DNA from: Thinopyrum elongatum
Lineage: Eukaryota; Streptophyta; Magnoliopsida; Poales; Poaceae
Reading direction: 5' to 3'
DNA: 64,000 nt
NCBI GenBank assembly: GCA_011799875.1
Contig: CM022300.1
Location: 106,963,201-107,027,200, forward strand
Positions within the stretch are counted from its first letter, which is position 1, and the number at the start of each line of letters is the position of its first letter. The notes under the pieces are model-generated. The model was not told the DNA's origin and made no database searches. It saw only the letters and a list, made by a program, of their open reading frames with translations. This document shows positions 46,859-58,606 of this stretch, one piece after another. The position numbers and the translations under genes were made by a program.

Positions 46859-47287
46859 GTAGCCCCTGAACCAGGCTTCAATGATGATGTGTCCGGCACG
46901 CAGATTGTCTTCGGCATTGCTAGGCGGGTTCCTCCTCCGAATACTCCAGAACAGACTCCGAGCACAGAAAGTGTGTCCGGCTCTGCAAAACAAGTACCAC
47001 ACACAACCGCAGAGAGTATAATATTTCACGAGTCCAATCCGCTGACAACTTTTTGTAACAGGACACCACGTTCCTGCACGGTAATTATTTCGAACCGTTC
47101 TTTAGTCTCCCGCTCCATGCTTTAAGATGCGGTTTCCAGTGGCACATCTTGTCACAGCAGAGATCGTGTCCCTTCATTATGGGATTCTCATCAATACGGG
47201 CGTGGGTAATCCAACCGTGCCGTTTGCACGGCCCTTGGGAATAGGCGAGTTTTAAGGCGAGTGGGGAGGCGCTTGATATTCACTGCC

Positions 47288-47296
47288 TTTATAAGG
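47288..47296 (+). promoter_or_regulatory. TATA box of the element C antisense gene
   Basis: TTTATAAGG lies about 115 bp before ATG 47406. A pyrimidine-rich leader (CTTCTCTTTCTCTGCCTCTC) lies between. This looks like a gene promoter independent of the LTR and pointing into the element. Confidence 0.55.
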
Positions 47297-47405
47297 AGAT
47301 AAGGATTCACCCCTTTCACCCACGCCTTCTCTTTCTCTGCCTCTCCATTCCTGAGCTCCAACGCCCAAGTTCTCATCTTTTCCGCCTCAAAGAAGCACCC
47401 CGACC

Positions 47406-50400
47406 ATGTCCGGATCCGGAGCGCAAGGCAAGTGGATGGCCTCCTCCGTCAAGGAGAAGGACATCACGAAGCTCCGGGAGGCGGGGTATTTGGCCAAGGA
47501 AATCACCCACCGGCTTCCGGCCAAGGGACAGATCATCCCCACCCCCAAGCCTCATGAGAGGGTGGTGTTCATCCCCCACTTCGTCCGCGGGTTAGGGTTT
47601 CCTCTCCACCCTTTCGTCCGCGGACTCATGTTCTACTACGGGTTAGATTTCCATGATCTAGCCCCAAATTCTTTCCTCAACATCTTGGCATTTATTGTCG
47701 TGTGCGAGGCCTTCCTCCGCATCCCACCCCATTTCGGACTGTGGCTCAAGATTTTCAATGTGAAGCCGAAGGTGGTGGATGGCCAACACGCAGAGTGCGG
47801 AGGCGCCATGCTGAGCAAGATGCCCAACATAACATGGCCCAAAGGTACCTTTGTGGAGACCGTTAAAGGGTGGCATCAACTGTGGTTCTATATCACAGAG
47901 CCCCGCGACGCCACCTAGGCCGCGGCTCCTGAATTCAAGTCTGGAGCCCCAATGCGGCTCACCTCCTGGCTAGAGAAGGGCCTGAATTGGGCATCGTCGG
48001 ACGAGCTGACAGCGCTGCAGGCGCGTATCCAGAGTATGGTGGACAAGAACATCAAGCTTGTCAATGTGATCCAGGTGATGCTAGTTCGCCGGATCTTTCC
48101 ATGCCAAAGCCGGACTTGCCATTTGTGGGAGTTCGATCCGGCCGAGCACCAGACCTTGCAACAGTTCTTCGAAACTACACACGAAGACATCTGGAAGGTT
48201 CTTTTTAAGGCCAATGAGAAATGGTCGGAGACGACCGAGGACCGTGGGCACGACCTGGCCCATCCCACTAGTCCGGTAAGTCTTTCGCGCTTCAAGGTGT
48301 ATCCTTTACTTGCTTACTCAGGGAAAATGCCTAAGCCTCCCTATTTATTTTTTCAGGGCTGGACGAAGAAGGCAGAGCGGATTAAGTGTCTGGCTCCGCT
48401 GCCCGAGGAACCAGCCATCCCGCTTCTGACGAAGATGCTGGTCCCGGCGCCCTACCAGGCGCCGGAGAAGAAGGCCAAGAAAAATGCCAAGGAGACCAGA
48501 AGTGGCCTCCGTCGCAAGGGAACTTCGGACACGACGTCCGAAGACGCCGAGACTCACTCCACCGCCGCAGAGGACGACGAGGAGGAGGAGGAGGAAAGCA
48601 ACTCTCCCCTTGAGGGGGGAAGGAAGAAAAGGGCGGCCCCCATAAATCTGGAGGCAGAGGCGTCCAAGAAGGGGAAGGTCTCCCTCGCGGATAACTCCGT
48701 GTGGGACGTCGACAACAGCCCAGAGCGGCGCCCCCGAGATAAGCCCCTGGCCGAGTCGTGAGTACTCAAAGACCCTGACACATTCATATATCCAGCCTCT
48801 TTTCTCCACGGTTTTAACATGTTGAATCATGTACTTGCAGTCCGGCTTGTTCCGACCTCGAGCGATCCTCATCTTCGGGGAATTCGCTGGACCCAAAGGT
48901 GATGGACAGCGGGTCCCTTCCGGTGGCCTCCTCTCCCAAGGCGATGGATGACGCCGAGGCGTTATCCCGAAGGATCCCAGGCTAGGGAGAGACGCAGGAG
49001 GCTGTCAACGCGGCGCCAGAGGGTGAAACCTCAGCCGCCGGACACATGGGGGAGCAAATGCCCATGGAGACTGGCAATGGGGGCCAGGTCCAATTCGGCC
49101 CCCAGCCGAATATGGTCCCGGAGACCTATACGGCTCCGGAATCCGGCAAGCAACCTCCTTCGAAAGAAGGGGGTGTGCCTATTTCGCCGGTGACCTCTGT
49201 CCAACCAGAGGCACCGGACACCCTACTGGAAGCGCTGCGAAGTGCTTCCATTATAGAGGAGCACCGTGCCCTCATGGGTACGGTGATTGAGAAGATTCAG
49301 TCTGCGAAGAGCGGACTGACCGAAGCCTGCACAAGCCTTCTAACAGGTTTTGAGGTATGAAACGCAATTATGTAAAAAGAATGTCACAGTATAGACAGTA
49401 GCCCCTGAGACACTGTGCGGTGGTCGAAAAGAAAAGCCGGACAGAGGATCAAACAATTTTCGCAGGCGACTAACCATACATGTCTATGTGAAAAAGCAGG
49501 CGTCGCTGCTGGCTGCTACCTCCCATGCTGCCGAAGTCTCCGGACTGAAGCAGAGTCTGGAGTGGGCCGAGGAAGAACTCGGCCGTGTGAAAAAGCAGCT
49601 GGAGGACAAGCAAGGTATGCCATGACCTTCTGTATATCAAAAAGGATAGATGATTTGTATTGACCATAGTGCCATGATATTTGTAGGAGCGGCAACCGAG
49701 GTGCAGGCCCTTAAAAAGGCGCTGGCCGAGGCCCAGAAGAGAGCGGCGGAGGAACAATCCGTCCGCGAAAAGCACGAGGCCAGGGTCGGTGAGATCCAAC
49801 AAGAGCTCCAGGACGCTGTAAAGAAATGCGAGTCCTTGGAGCGCAAGATTACGGATCAAGAGTCCGAGCTTGCTAAGGCCCACCAAAGCACGCAAGAGGC
49901 CCAGGTTGAAGCCCAGGGCACCCTCCAGGAAATCCAAGAGGCCAGGAAAATCACGGCGGGTAAGGCCTTTATAATGCAAAGCAAATTTGTGAAGAAAAGG
50001 TACCTCTTACTGACCCGGATTTGGAGTTCTCCAGGAGCGTTTGCGGATCTACCGCGCAGCATTACTGATGCTGCGGATTTCTTCCGAGCCGAAGAGGGGA
50101 GCTCAACGGAGAAGCTGTTCTGGTCGCAATACCTTGCGCCAGAGCATCCGGTGCCCTTCAACGATCAGCTGAAACAGCTGACCGAACTGCATAGGGTGGC
50201 CGAATTGGCCATGAAGGATTTGATAATCCATCTATGGCCCGCCGAAGCCATATCCAACAGCTATTTCAGGCTCGTGAAGCAACTGGTTACTGCCTGCCCT
50301 CGGCTTGATGCCATCAAGCGGTCGGTCTGCATTGAAGGTGCGCAGATGGCCTTCGCCCGTGTCAAGATACAATGGGCGAAGATGAACGCCGTCAAGCTCG

Positions 50401-50519
50401 CGGCCGAGGGACCGCCCGCGGGCAAGGAGCACCGCACGCCCGAGCGATATTTTGACGATGTCCTGGAGGGATCCCGCATTGTGGCGGAGCAGTGTGCAAA
50501 AGACATTATCTTTGGATGA
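47406..50519 (+). pseudogene. Antisense spliced gene of element C (PF04195-like + coiled coil)
   Basis: Five exons read 47406-48275, 48357-48757, 48841-49354, 49500-49614 and 49687-50519; all junctions keep frame with GT/AG sites. The first intron (81 nt) is itself open and may be retained. Exon 1 carries FPLHPFVRGLMFYYGLDFHD, APNSFLNILAFIVVCEAFLR and HFGLWLKIF, the putative gypsy-type transposon domain. Exons 2-3 are Glu/Ser/Pro rich. Exons 4-5 form a long coiled coil (KKALAEAQKRAAEEQ, then EIQQELQDAVKKCESLE), then a helical C-terminal domain ending AKDIIFG. TAG at 47916-47918 and TAG at 48983-48985 are the only breaks. It parallels the element A antisense gene in domain order. Function unknown. 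Confidence 0.75.
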
Positions 50520-51726
50520 ATATATTCATGTTCTCCTGTCCTGTATAATGGAACAAAACTGATATGTAATATAATATTAGTTGTTTATATCAAGATTTTT
50601 CCTCCTGTGCGGCCGTTTTATTAAATCTGAGAGTTGGCCAGTCGTCGGCGTCAGCCCCACGTAGGTAGTACGGGGGTGTTCGGGATAGAATCTAAACACT
50701 CTTGATCCAAAGTTTGGTCCTTTAAGGAGGTGTTTAGCGCAACGAACCAGGCAATCGGACTATGTGGCTTTATCACCCTCACTTAGCCATAGGAGTTTTA
50801 TAATAGAAATTTAGGCGCAGCCCCTAGTATTCATGAGTCCGAACTAGGGTGCTGTAAACATCTGATCGGGTAGAGACCGATTCGTCGCATAATGCGGAAA
50901 AAATCGCAAAAGATTTGTAACCTCCGAAGAGCTGACCGGCTCACGCTGCATCATGACAGTCAGTTTTCGGCTTTCTCTACTGAGGTGCTCATCCGGATAA
51001 ACCAGGGCACAATCGCAGTAGTTCTCCCTTTACTACCCTAGCCGATATAGCGGAACGTAAGGTAGTAAGCACAGGAGCTAGGCAACCCAACTATTGACCA
51101 AAGACATGATTCGAAGCCAATGCATATAATGCTAAATTCGGGGTGCCAAACTATACTGTAAAAAGTGTTCGGACTTTGTTGCCATAATATGGGGCGCAAT
51201 AAAGCCCCTGGCGAATTTAAGCCGTACCAAAGTGTATGGGTGCAATTGATAAGATTACCAAGAAAAAATGAAGTAGTAAGCTAGTGCCGCAGAAGTTGGG
51301 CCGCGAACTGTTTCCATTATAATTTTATTGATACGTCAAAGCGTATAAGTAGTGCGATAAGCAATAGGGCTATTTAACATGCCATGACCAAGGGAGAGCT
51401 GTGTGCGGGTCCTGAGAACAGGTAGAGTGATCGTCAAAAAGACCTCCTAGCGATTCCCGTATACCTCAATGCTTCTTGCTGTCCTTGGTGTATCTATCCT
51501 TTGAAAGGACCGATGATCAGGCCGTCTTGAGGGGCCTGTGGAAAAGAAACCTGAAAAGGATAAAAAAGAAAAAGTGAAAGTATGTGTGTCCAGGGGAGGT
51601 CGAGCCGTATTATGGACCACAATCTAGTTATGCCTCCATCTATGCCCATGGTATTTTAAGTGCATAGTTATGTACGCGTGGTACGTATGCCGCCATTTGG
51701 CCGGGACGGAGACGGAGGCCGGATTG
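50520..51726. other. Element C non-coding middle
   Basis: There are 1.2 kb without a gene, between the convergent 3' ends of the antisense gene and the protease frame. This is where reverse transcriptase and integrase would lie in an autonomous relative. Confidence 0.6.
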
Positions 51727-54700
51727 CTAGTCTGACTCCTGACGAGCCGGACTGTTATACTGCGGAGTAGTCCGGATCCGCTTGACGGTGTCCGGGAGCT
51801 TGGCTGCTGAATTAAGATTCTGCTTGGCAAGGCCGCTCTGTACTTCCGCTGCCAAGGCCGCGGTGTGCTCCTCGGTACGGAGGGAGCGCTCCGTGTTTCC
51901 GTTAACTGTTATGATGCCGCGTGGTCCCGGCATCTTGAGCTTGAGATAAGCATAGTGTGGCACCGCATTGAATCGAGCAAATGCGGTTCGTCCGAGCAGT
52001 GCGTGATAGCCGCTGCGGAAGGGGACGATATCGAAGATCAACTCTTCGCTTCTGAAGTTGTCCGGGGATCCGAAGACAACCTCCAGTGTGATTGAGCCCG
52101 TACAGCGGGCCTCTACACCTGGTATGACTCCTTTAAAGGTAGTTTTTGTGGGTTTGATCCTTGAGGGATCGATGCCCATTTTGCGCACTGTATCCTGATA
52201 GAGCAGGTTCAGGCTGCTGCCACCATCCATAAGGACGCACGTGAGATGGAATCCATCAACAATTGGATCGAGGACCAGTGCGGCTGAACCACCATGACGG
52301 ATACTGGTCGGATGGTCCCTGCGATCGAAGGTGATCGGGCAGGACGACCATGGGTTGAACTTTGGGGCGACTGGCTCTATCGCGTAGATGTCCCTGAGCG
52401 CTCGTTTGCGCTCCCTTTTGGGGATATGAGTGGCGTATATCATGTTCACCGTTTTAACCTGTGGAGGGAACTTCTTCTGTCCTCCTGTGTTCGGCGGACG
52501 GGACTCCTCGTCGTCGTCCTCGCTTTGCGACCCCTTCTCCTTGTTTTTGGCATTTAACTTGCCGGCCTGTTTAAAAACCCAACAGTCTCTGTTGGTATGA
52601 TTGGCTGGTTTATCAGGGGTGCCGTGGATCTGACATGGACGATCGAGTATGCGGTCCAAGATGGATGAGCCCGGATTGTTTCTTTTGTATGGCTTTTTCC
52701 ACTGGCTGGACTTGGAGCCGCTAAAACCGGTGTTGACCGCGGTGTCATCGGCAGTGCCACCATTACTTCGGCGCTTGTGCCTGTTGCGTCAGGGCTTGTC
52801 ATTGCTATTCTTGGCTTCAGAGGTACCAGCATCGCTTGCAGTGTTACTGCTACGGGCTAGCCAACTATCCTCGCCCGCACAAAAGCGGGTCATGAGTGCC
52901 GTGAGGGCTGCCATGGACTTCGGCTTTTCTTGGCCGAGGTGACGAGCGAGCCATTCGTCGCGGATGCTATGGTTAAAGGCCGCTAGGGCTTCGGCATCCG
53001 GGCAGTCGACGATCTGGTTCTTTTTAGTTAGGAACCTAGTCCAGAATTTCCTGGCCGACTCTCCAGGCTGTTGAACTATGTGACTTAAGTCATCGGCATC
53101 CAGAGGTCGTACATATGTGCCTTGGAAGTTGTCGCGGAAGGCGTCTTCCAAGTCCTCCCAGCTGCCAATAGAGTTTTCAGGCAGACTGTTTAACCAGTGC
53201 CGAGCTGGCCCCTTGAGTTTTAGTGGGAGGTATTTGATGGCGTGCAGGTCATCGCCGCGGGCCTTATGACTATGGAGAAGAAAATCCTCAATCCATACCG
53301 CGGGATCTGTTGTTCCATCATATGATTCGATATTTACGGGTTTAAACCCTTCTGGGAATTCGTGCTCCATTACTTCATCAGTGAAGCAGAGGGGATGTGC
53401 GGCGCCTCTATATCGGGCCAAGTCGCGACGTAGTGCGGATGTAGTCCGTCTGCGATTTTCGGCCCGGACGTGGTTATGCTCGGTACGTCTGGCTTGATAG
53501 CCGTCGTCGCGTGCCAGGGCATGCCCCCATGATCCGTAGATCAATCTGGACTGACCTGCTCTGTTCTCCAGGTTTTGCCGCAGGTCATATGTGTATTCCC
53601 GAGCTGTAGTGTCTTTGCCTTACGGCGAGGTAGTATGGGCAGGTGTTCAGCTTGGGTTGCTGCTTTGTCCCAGCCATGTGGTGATCGGTCAGCCGCATTA
53701 CGTGTTGATGGCATGGGCTCAAGTGCCTCGTCGTCGAATTGGGGTAGCAGTTTACGCTTCGGGTAACTTTTAATGGGGCGCTCGAGTCCGTATTCCTCGG
53801 CTGCCAGGACATCAGTCCATCTGTCGTTGAGTAGATCTTGATCGGCTTGAAGCTGCTGCTGTTTCTTTTTCAGGCTCCTCGCAGTGGCTATTAGCCGGTG
53901 CTTAAAGCGCTCCTACTCGATGGGTTCCTGAGGCACGATAAAGTCTTCGTCGCCGAGGCTCACCTCATCCTCGGAGAGTGGAAGATAGTTGTTGTCCTCC
54001 GAGTCTTTGTTTATGGCCTGTTCGTCAGGGCTGACTTGCCCATCTTCCCTACCGTCCTGTTCAGAAGTCGGCTCGGTGGGATCTTCTTTGTCTTCGGCAT
54101 CGTCCGGAGTATTGTTTTCTCTTGTGCCGGTATTGCTGTCTTTTCCACGGCGTGATTTAGAGCGGTGCCGCTGACGTCGGCTGTGTCTCAGGAGGTTTAT
54201 CCTCAACTGGATCTTTCTCGTTATCGCTGTTATTCTCTTTGGGAGTATCCACCATGTACACGTCATACGAGGAGGTGGCTGTCCAGCGCCCAGTAAACGG
54301 CGGGTTTTGGGCCTGCTCCTCTCCGGCATTGTCGTCCATACCATCGATGTCTTCGGAGTCGTAATCGAGCATGTCGGTTAAGTCTTCGACAGTGGCAATG
54401 AAGTGGGTGGTGGGTGGGAAGCGAAATTCTCCGTCATCAGCCTCCAGTTCAAACCGGATATAATTCGGCTGTGAGTCCCCCACTAAGGAGAGGGTTTTTA
54501 ATGAGTTTAGCACATCACCCAAAGGTGAGTGTCGGAAGATGTCCGCGGAGCTGAACTCGATGATCGGCGCCCGATCGAGCTCGACGGGCACGGACGCACG
54601 CGGTTCGGAACCTGTGGCCGGAGATGAATCCGAGGTTCCGGTGACACAGATCCCGTTCGAAGTTGGGTCTGTGTGCGGCTCCAACGCCGCTGAGTTTGCG

Positions 54701-55083
54701 GCTTCTGTGGCGGGGTTGAGCTTCCCGTCCTCGGATGGCGCAATCTGCTCTGGATCTAGGGCCAGGGCAGTTACAGGCGCTATCTCCCGGGTATGGTCCG
54801 ATGACAGATTTAGGTCATGTTCATCGCGGTGGTAGGGAGCAGCTGCCATGGGCTCAAATCCGTCGAAGATCAAGTCTCCGCGGATATCAGCAACGTAGTT
54901 CAAGCTTCCAAACCTGACCTGATGGCCAGGGGCGTAGCTGTCGATCTGCTCTAGATGGCCAAGCGAGTTGGCCCATAGTATGAAGCCGCCGAATACGAAG
55001 ATCTGGCCGGGGAGAAAGACCTCCCTCACGGCCGCATCGTTGTGGATGATTGATGGAGCCATCGAGTCTTCTAGCGACGACAC
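51727..55083 (-). pseudogene. Element C gag-protease polyprotein, broken
   Basis: It starts at ATG 55083 (MSSLEDSMAPSIIHNDAAVR) with FLPGQIFVFGGFILW, then an acidic region to 54157. Frames then shift through a segment with SLKKKQQQLQADQDLL. Gag (53544-52789) contains SYDGTTDPAVWIEDFLLH, LKLKGPARHWLNSLPENSIG and ARKFWTRFLTKKN. After TGA at 52789-52791 the frame resumes with a CQIHGTPDKPANHTNRDCW CCHC-like variant, YATHIPKRERKRALRD and the retropepsin region: CVLMDGGSSLNLLY (Asp-Gly-Gly-Ser in place of Asp-Thr-Gly), GYHALLGRTAFARF. It ends at 51727. Stops and shifts make it inactive. N-terminal ORFs of this kind precede gag in several Triticeae Gypsy families. Confidence 0.8.
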
Positions 55084-55091
55084 AGCGGAAC

Positions 55092-55109
55092 TCTCAATGA
55101 AAGCACCAA
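55092..55109 (-). other. Putative primer-binding site of element C
   Basis: On the element strand TTGGTGCTTTCATTGAGA directly follows the 5' LTR end CCGACA. This sequence adjoins LTRs of many Triticeae Gypsy elements; the cognate tRNA was not determined. Confidence 0.55.
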
Positions 55110-55525
55110 TGTCGGTTGCAAAACCGGCGGATCTCGGGTAGGGGGTCCCGAACTGTGCGTCTAAGGTCGATGGTAACAGGAGACGGGGGACACGATGTTT
55201 ACCCAGGTTCGGGCCCTCTCTATGGAGGTAATACCCTACGTCCTGCTTGATTGATCTTGATGAATATGAGTATTACAAGAGTTGATCTACCACGAGATCA
55301 TAATGACTAAAACCCTAGAAGTCTAGCCTGTCTGATTATGATTGCCTCTACGGACTAAACCCTCCGGTTTATATAGACACCGGAGGGGACTAGGGTTGTA
55401 CAAAGTCGGTTACAGAGAAAGGAATCTTCATATCCGAATGCCAAGCTTGCCGTCCATGCCAAGGAGAGTCCCATCCGGACACGGGAGAGAGTCTTCTGTC
55501 TTGTATCTTCATGGCCCATCAGTCC
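55110..55525 (-). repeat. Element C 5' LTR, outer end missing
   Basis: It matches 46388-46800 closely (TGTCGGTTGC versus TGTTGGTGTC at the inner end) and breaks off at CATCAGTCC. A 12-base filler TTGGCTATAAAA then leads into the inverted LTR. Confidence 0.9.
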
Positions 55526-55537
55526 TTGGCTATAAAA

Positions 55538-55993
55538 ACTCCTGGATTAAGGGTTCCTCGGGCGTCCAGGCTACGTAACGTGGGCCGGACTGATGGGCCA
55601 TGAAGATACAAGATAGAAGACTCTCTCCCGTGTCCGGATGGGACTCTCCTTGGCGTGGACGGCAAGCTTGGCGTTCGGATATGAAGATTCCTTTCTCTGT
55701 AACCGACTTTGTACAACCCTAGTCCCATCCGGTGTCTATATAAACCGGAGGGTTTAGTCCGTAGAGGCAATCATAATCAGACAGGCTAGACTTCTAGGGT
55801 TTTAGCCATTATGATCTCGTGGTAGATCAACTCTTGTAATACTCATATTCATCAAGATCAATCAAGCAGGACGTCGGGTATTACCTCCATAGAGAGGGCC
55901 CGAACCTGGGTAAACATCATGTCCCCCGTCTCCTGTTACCATCGACCTTAGACGCATAGTTCGGGACCCCCTACCCGAGATCCGCCGGTTTTG
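55538..55993 (+). repeat. Inverted LTR facing element C
   Basis: This is an element C-family LTR in plus orientation, from ACTCCTGGATTAAGG (first 8-9 bases lost) to TTTTGACACCGACA. It pairs with 55110-55525 over about 415 bp, separated by about 65 bp. No PBS follows at 55994, so it is a solo or orphan LTR. Confidence 0.9.
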
Positions 55994-56309
55994 ACACCGA
56001 CAGCGGACTGCTCGCACGCGTCCCGTCAAGCCTGCACAGCGGACTACTCGCGCTCGTCCCGTTTAATCAAACAGCTGCACACACGCCACCGAGTATGGTT
56101 AAATTTTGGCACAAAATACAAAGATGACCAATGAACGAGGATAGAGGTAGTACTATCCCATAAGAAAAGTGGGACACATGGCCGCACTTAAATGGTTACG
56201 GGAACACACGGTTCATATAATACAACTGTTTGCGATATTAACGTGTCAGCTATTTGTTTCAAAAGGACTTCGTTGGCTATTAATGTGTGCGCCTTGTCTC
56301 AAACTCGAT
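55994..56309. other. CACTA-like remnant with a 40-bp direct repeat
   Basis: AGCGGACTGCTCGCACGCG and AGCGGACTACTCGCGCTCG are adjacent diverged repeats (55992-56062). ACACGGTTCATATAATACAA followed by CTGTTTGCGAT near 56206-56236 matches the CACTA subterminal style seen at 7309 and 15883. No gene. Confidence 0.5.
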
Positions 56310-57913
56310 GATTTTTTTACCACGGCATATATGTGCCATGTCATGAAACCATGCCGAGTTTCATGTTTTTTGGGAGAGTTTTCGATTTACTGGGATTTAA
56401 AAACCGAGATTCTCAATGTTTCAGGACGACGAGAAGTTTGTAATTCATTCCCATTCCTTCAATGAGACCTAAACATGCACCCAATGACACATGTACGGGT
56501 TTCCACCCATTTTGCTTCACTGGAGCATGTGCTTGTAGTTCAAATTTGAATTATGGACTACATTAAATGCCTAGAAAACTCAATTAATATATAAAATGGC
56601 CAAACGAACCCTAAACAGTTCTAAATTTCAGCACGACACTCCTGTTATTCTATGTTGCCTATAGAAAACAAAGTTCAAGGCGAGAAGAGGCAGCGATTAT
56701 CATTTCGCCCACCAAAAGGGGCATGTTTCCCTACCGGAACCACGAGGGTTGCAAGAAGCTTCGGTTTGTAAGAGGCTTGTAATATAGCTTGGCCCAAATT
56801 GGACAATTATTTTACCACGACATATATGTGCCATGTAGTGACACCATGCCAAGTTTCATGATTTTCTGGTGAGTTTTGGATTTACGAAGATTTAAAAACT
56901 GAGATTCCCAATGTTTATGGCCGAGCCAGGACGCCGAGATGGTTGAATTCATTCCCATTCCTTCCATGGGACCTAAAAATGTACCCCAAGGACACATGTA
57001 CATTTTTTCTAGCCATTTTGGTGCACTGGAGCATGTATTTGTAGTTCGGATTTGAATTATGGACATTAAATGCCTAGAAAACTCAATTAATGAATAAAAA
57101 AGGTCAAACGAACCCTGAATAATTTCAAAGTTTAGCGCGAATCTCCCGTTGCTCCATGTTGCGTGTAGTAGAAAATTCAAGGCTAGAAGAGGGAGCGATT
57201 ATCGTTTCACCCATAAGGGGACACGTTTCCCTATCGAAACCACGAGGGTTCTTGCGACAGGCTCCGGTTTGTAAGAGGTTTGTAATAAAGCTTGGCCCAA
57301 ATTGGACAATATTTTTACCACGACATATATGTGCCATGACGTGACACCGTGCCAACTTTCATGACTTTCTGGTGAGTTTTGGATTTACGGGGATTTAAAA
57401 ACCGAGATTCCAAATGTTTGAGGATGAGCCAGGACGCCGGTATGGTTGTAATTCATTCCCATTCCTTGCATGGGACCTAAACATGCACCCAAGGACACAT
57501 GTATAATTTTTCTAGCCATTTTGGTGAACTAGAGCATGTATTTGTAGTTCAGATTTGAATTATGGACATTAAATGCCTAGGAAACTCAATTAGTGTATAA
57601 AAAGGCCAAACGAACCGAGAATAATTTTAAATTTCAGCACGGATATCCTATCGTTCCATGTTGCCTGTAGAAGAAAATACAACGCGAAAAGAGGCAGTGA
57701 TTATCGTTTCGCCCACAAGGGGGACACATTTCCCTATCGGAACCACGATGCTTCTTGAGAGAAGCTCCGGTTTGTAAGAGGCTTGTAATAAAACTTGCGC
57801 CAAAATGGACAAAAAAAATTCCTCAACATATATGTGCCATGTCGTGACACCATGCCAAGTGTCATGATTTTTGGGTGAGTTTTGGATTTATGGGGATTTA
57901 AAAACCGAGATTC
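56310..57913. repeat. Tandem repeat, about 500-bp unit, 3.2 copies
   Basis: ATGTGCCATG anchors occur at 56331, 56826, 57329 and 57832 (spacing 495, 503, 503). Each unit contains GATTTAAAAACCGAGATTC, CATTCCCATTCCTTC, GAATTATGGAC, TTAAATGCCTAG and GGAACCACGAGG or a close variant. Units differ by perhaps 10-15%. No coding frame spans a unit. I cannot say which named Triticeae satellite, if any, it belongs to. Confidence 0.9.
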
Positions 57914-58389
57914 TTCTCATGAAATGTTTTCAAATAGCACATGGTTCACTCACAAAAGCCATGTGCCTACCAAACCGTGGCTGATGCCCCCCTGCTGCAC
58001 GCGCGATCTGAGTCGTGCATTCTGATTGGCCAAAACCCAAACCCCACAAATCGTACGTCTGCACCGTTGGATGCTCCCAGATCGAACGGCAATCCTCATC
58101 CCTTTCGACAGCACATGCAGTTCCGGTTGTGATTTTATTTATATGGGTAAGCACTCTGCGCATGGGTCGTGCTAGCTCATGCTTCCTTCTCTACTAAGTT
58201 TTCTATAATAACTGTTGTTATATATCCAAACACGCTACCGTTTCCTGCCACTCCTCCCATCGGTTTCCTGCCTCTTCTCCCATCGTTTTCCCGCTGCCAG
58301 TGTCAGTGCTCATTGAAGGCTAGGCAGCGACACACCAGCCATGTAAATATCGCACACAGTTTCTAAAAGCACAAATGTGTGTGATAGTA
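57914..58389. other. Promoter-like or CACTA-flank sequence, no gene
   Basis: It includes a GCACCGTTGGATG element and a GATCGAACGG motif, which are frequent near grass transposon genes, and CACACAGTTT near 58350. No ORF with family features was found. Confidence 0.4.
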
Positions 58390-58556
58390 GGGAGTAGGTC
58401 CCATAGGGTGACCAGCGTGAAACGCCTTAAAGGCAAGGAGGCAATTCCTATCAGCAAGGGGCGGCTTCCCATCCGCTAGCCTAGTCGAATAGAACGCAAA
58501 AGTTAAGCGTGGTCGGGCTGGAGTAGTCTAAGGATGGGTGACCCGGTGGGAAGTTG
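58390..58556 (+). mobile_element. Cassandra-like TRIM fragment with 5S rRNA-derived promoter
   Basis: The segment 58498-58553 reads AAAGTTAAGCGTGG, then GGGCTGGAGTAGTCTAAGG, then ATGGGTGACCC and GGGAAGTT. It follows the 3' half of plant 5S rRNA, including the box A and box C positions of the internal pol III promoter. The leading TCCCATAGGGTGACCAGCG and CTAGTCGAATAGAACGCAAA resemble grass Cassandra LTRs, which carry 5S-derived sequence. The right end is truncated after GGGAAGTTGC. It is too diverged to be a functional 5S gene. Confidence 0.75.
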
Positions 58557-58606
58557 CATATCTCTAGCTTCATTTAAACACTATGATACTGTCATTATAG
58601 AGATAA

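Larger units (their letters stand above)
46388..55525 (-). mobile_element. Element C: Gypsy derivative with gag-protease and antisense gene
   Basis: Minus orientation. The 3' LTR is 46388-46858 and the 5' LTR 55110-55525 (outer about 55 bp missing), with the PBS at 55092-55109. Sense genes: an N-terminal ORF, gag and protease. No reverse transcriptase, RNase H or integrase. Between protease and 3' LTR a spliced gene runs antisense (47406-50519). No target duplication is found: GCCCG lies on the left, and the right end is fused to an inverted LTR. Confidence 0.88.

Noticed and set aside
58490..58556. Functional 5S rRNA gene
   Set aside because: Only the 3' half resembles 5S, with substitutions in conserved positions, and it sits in a Cassandra-like context.
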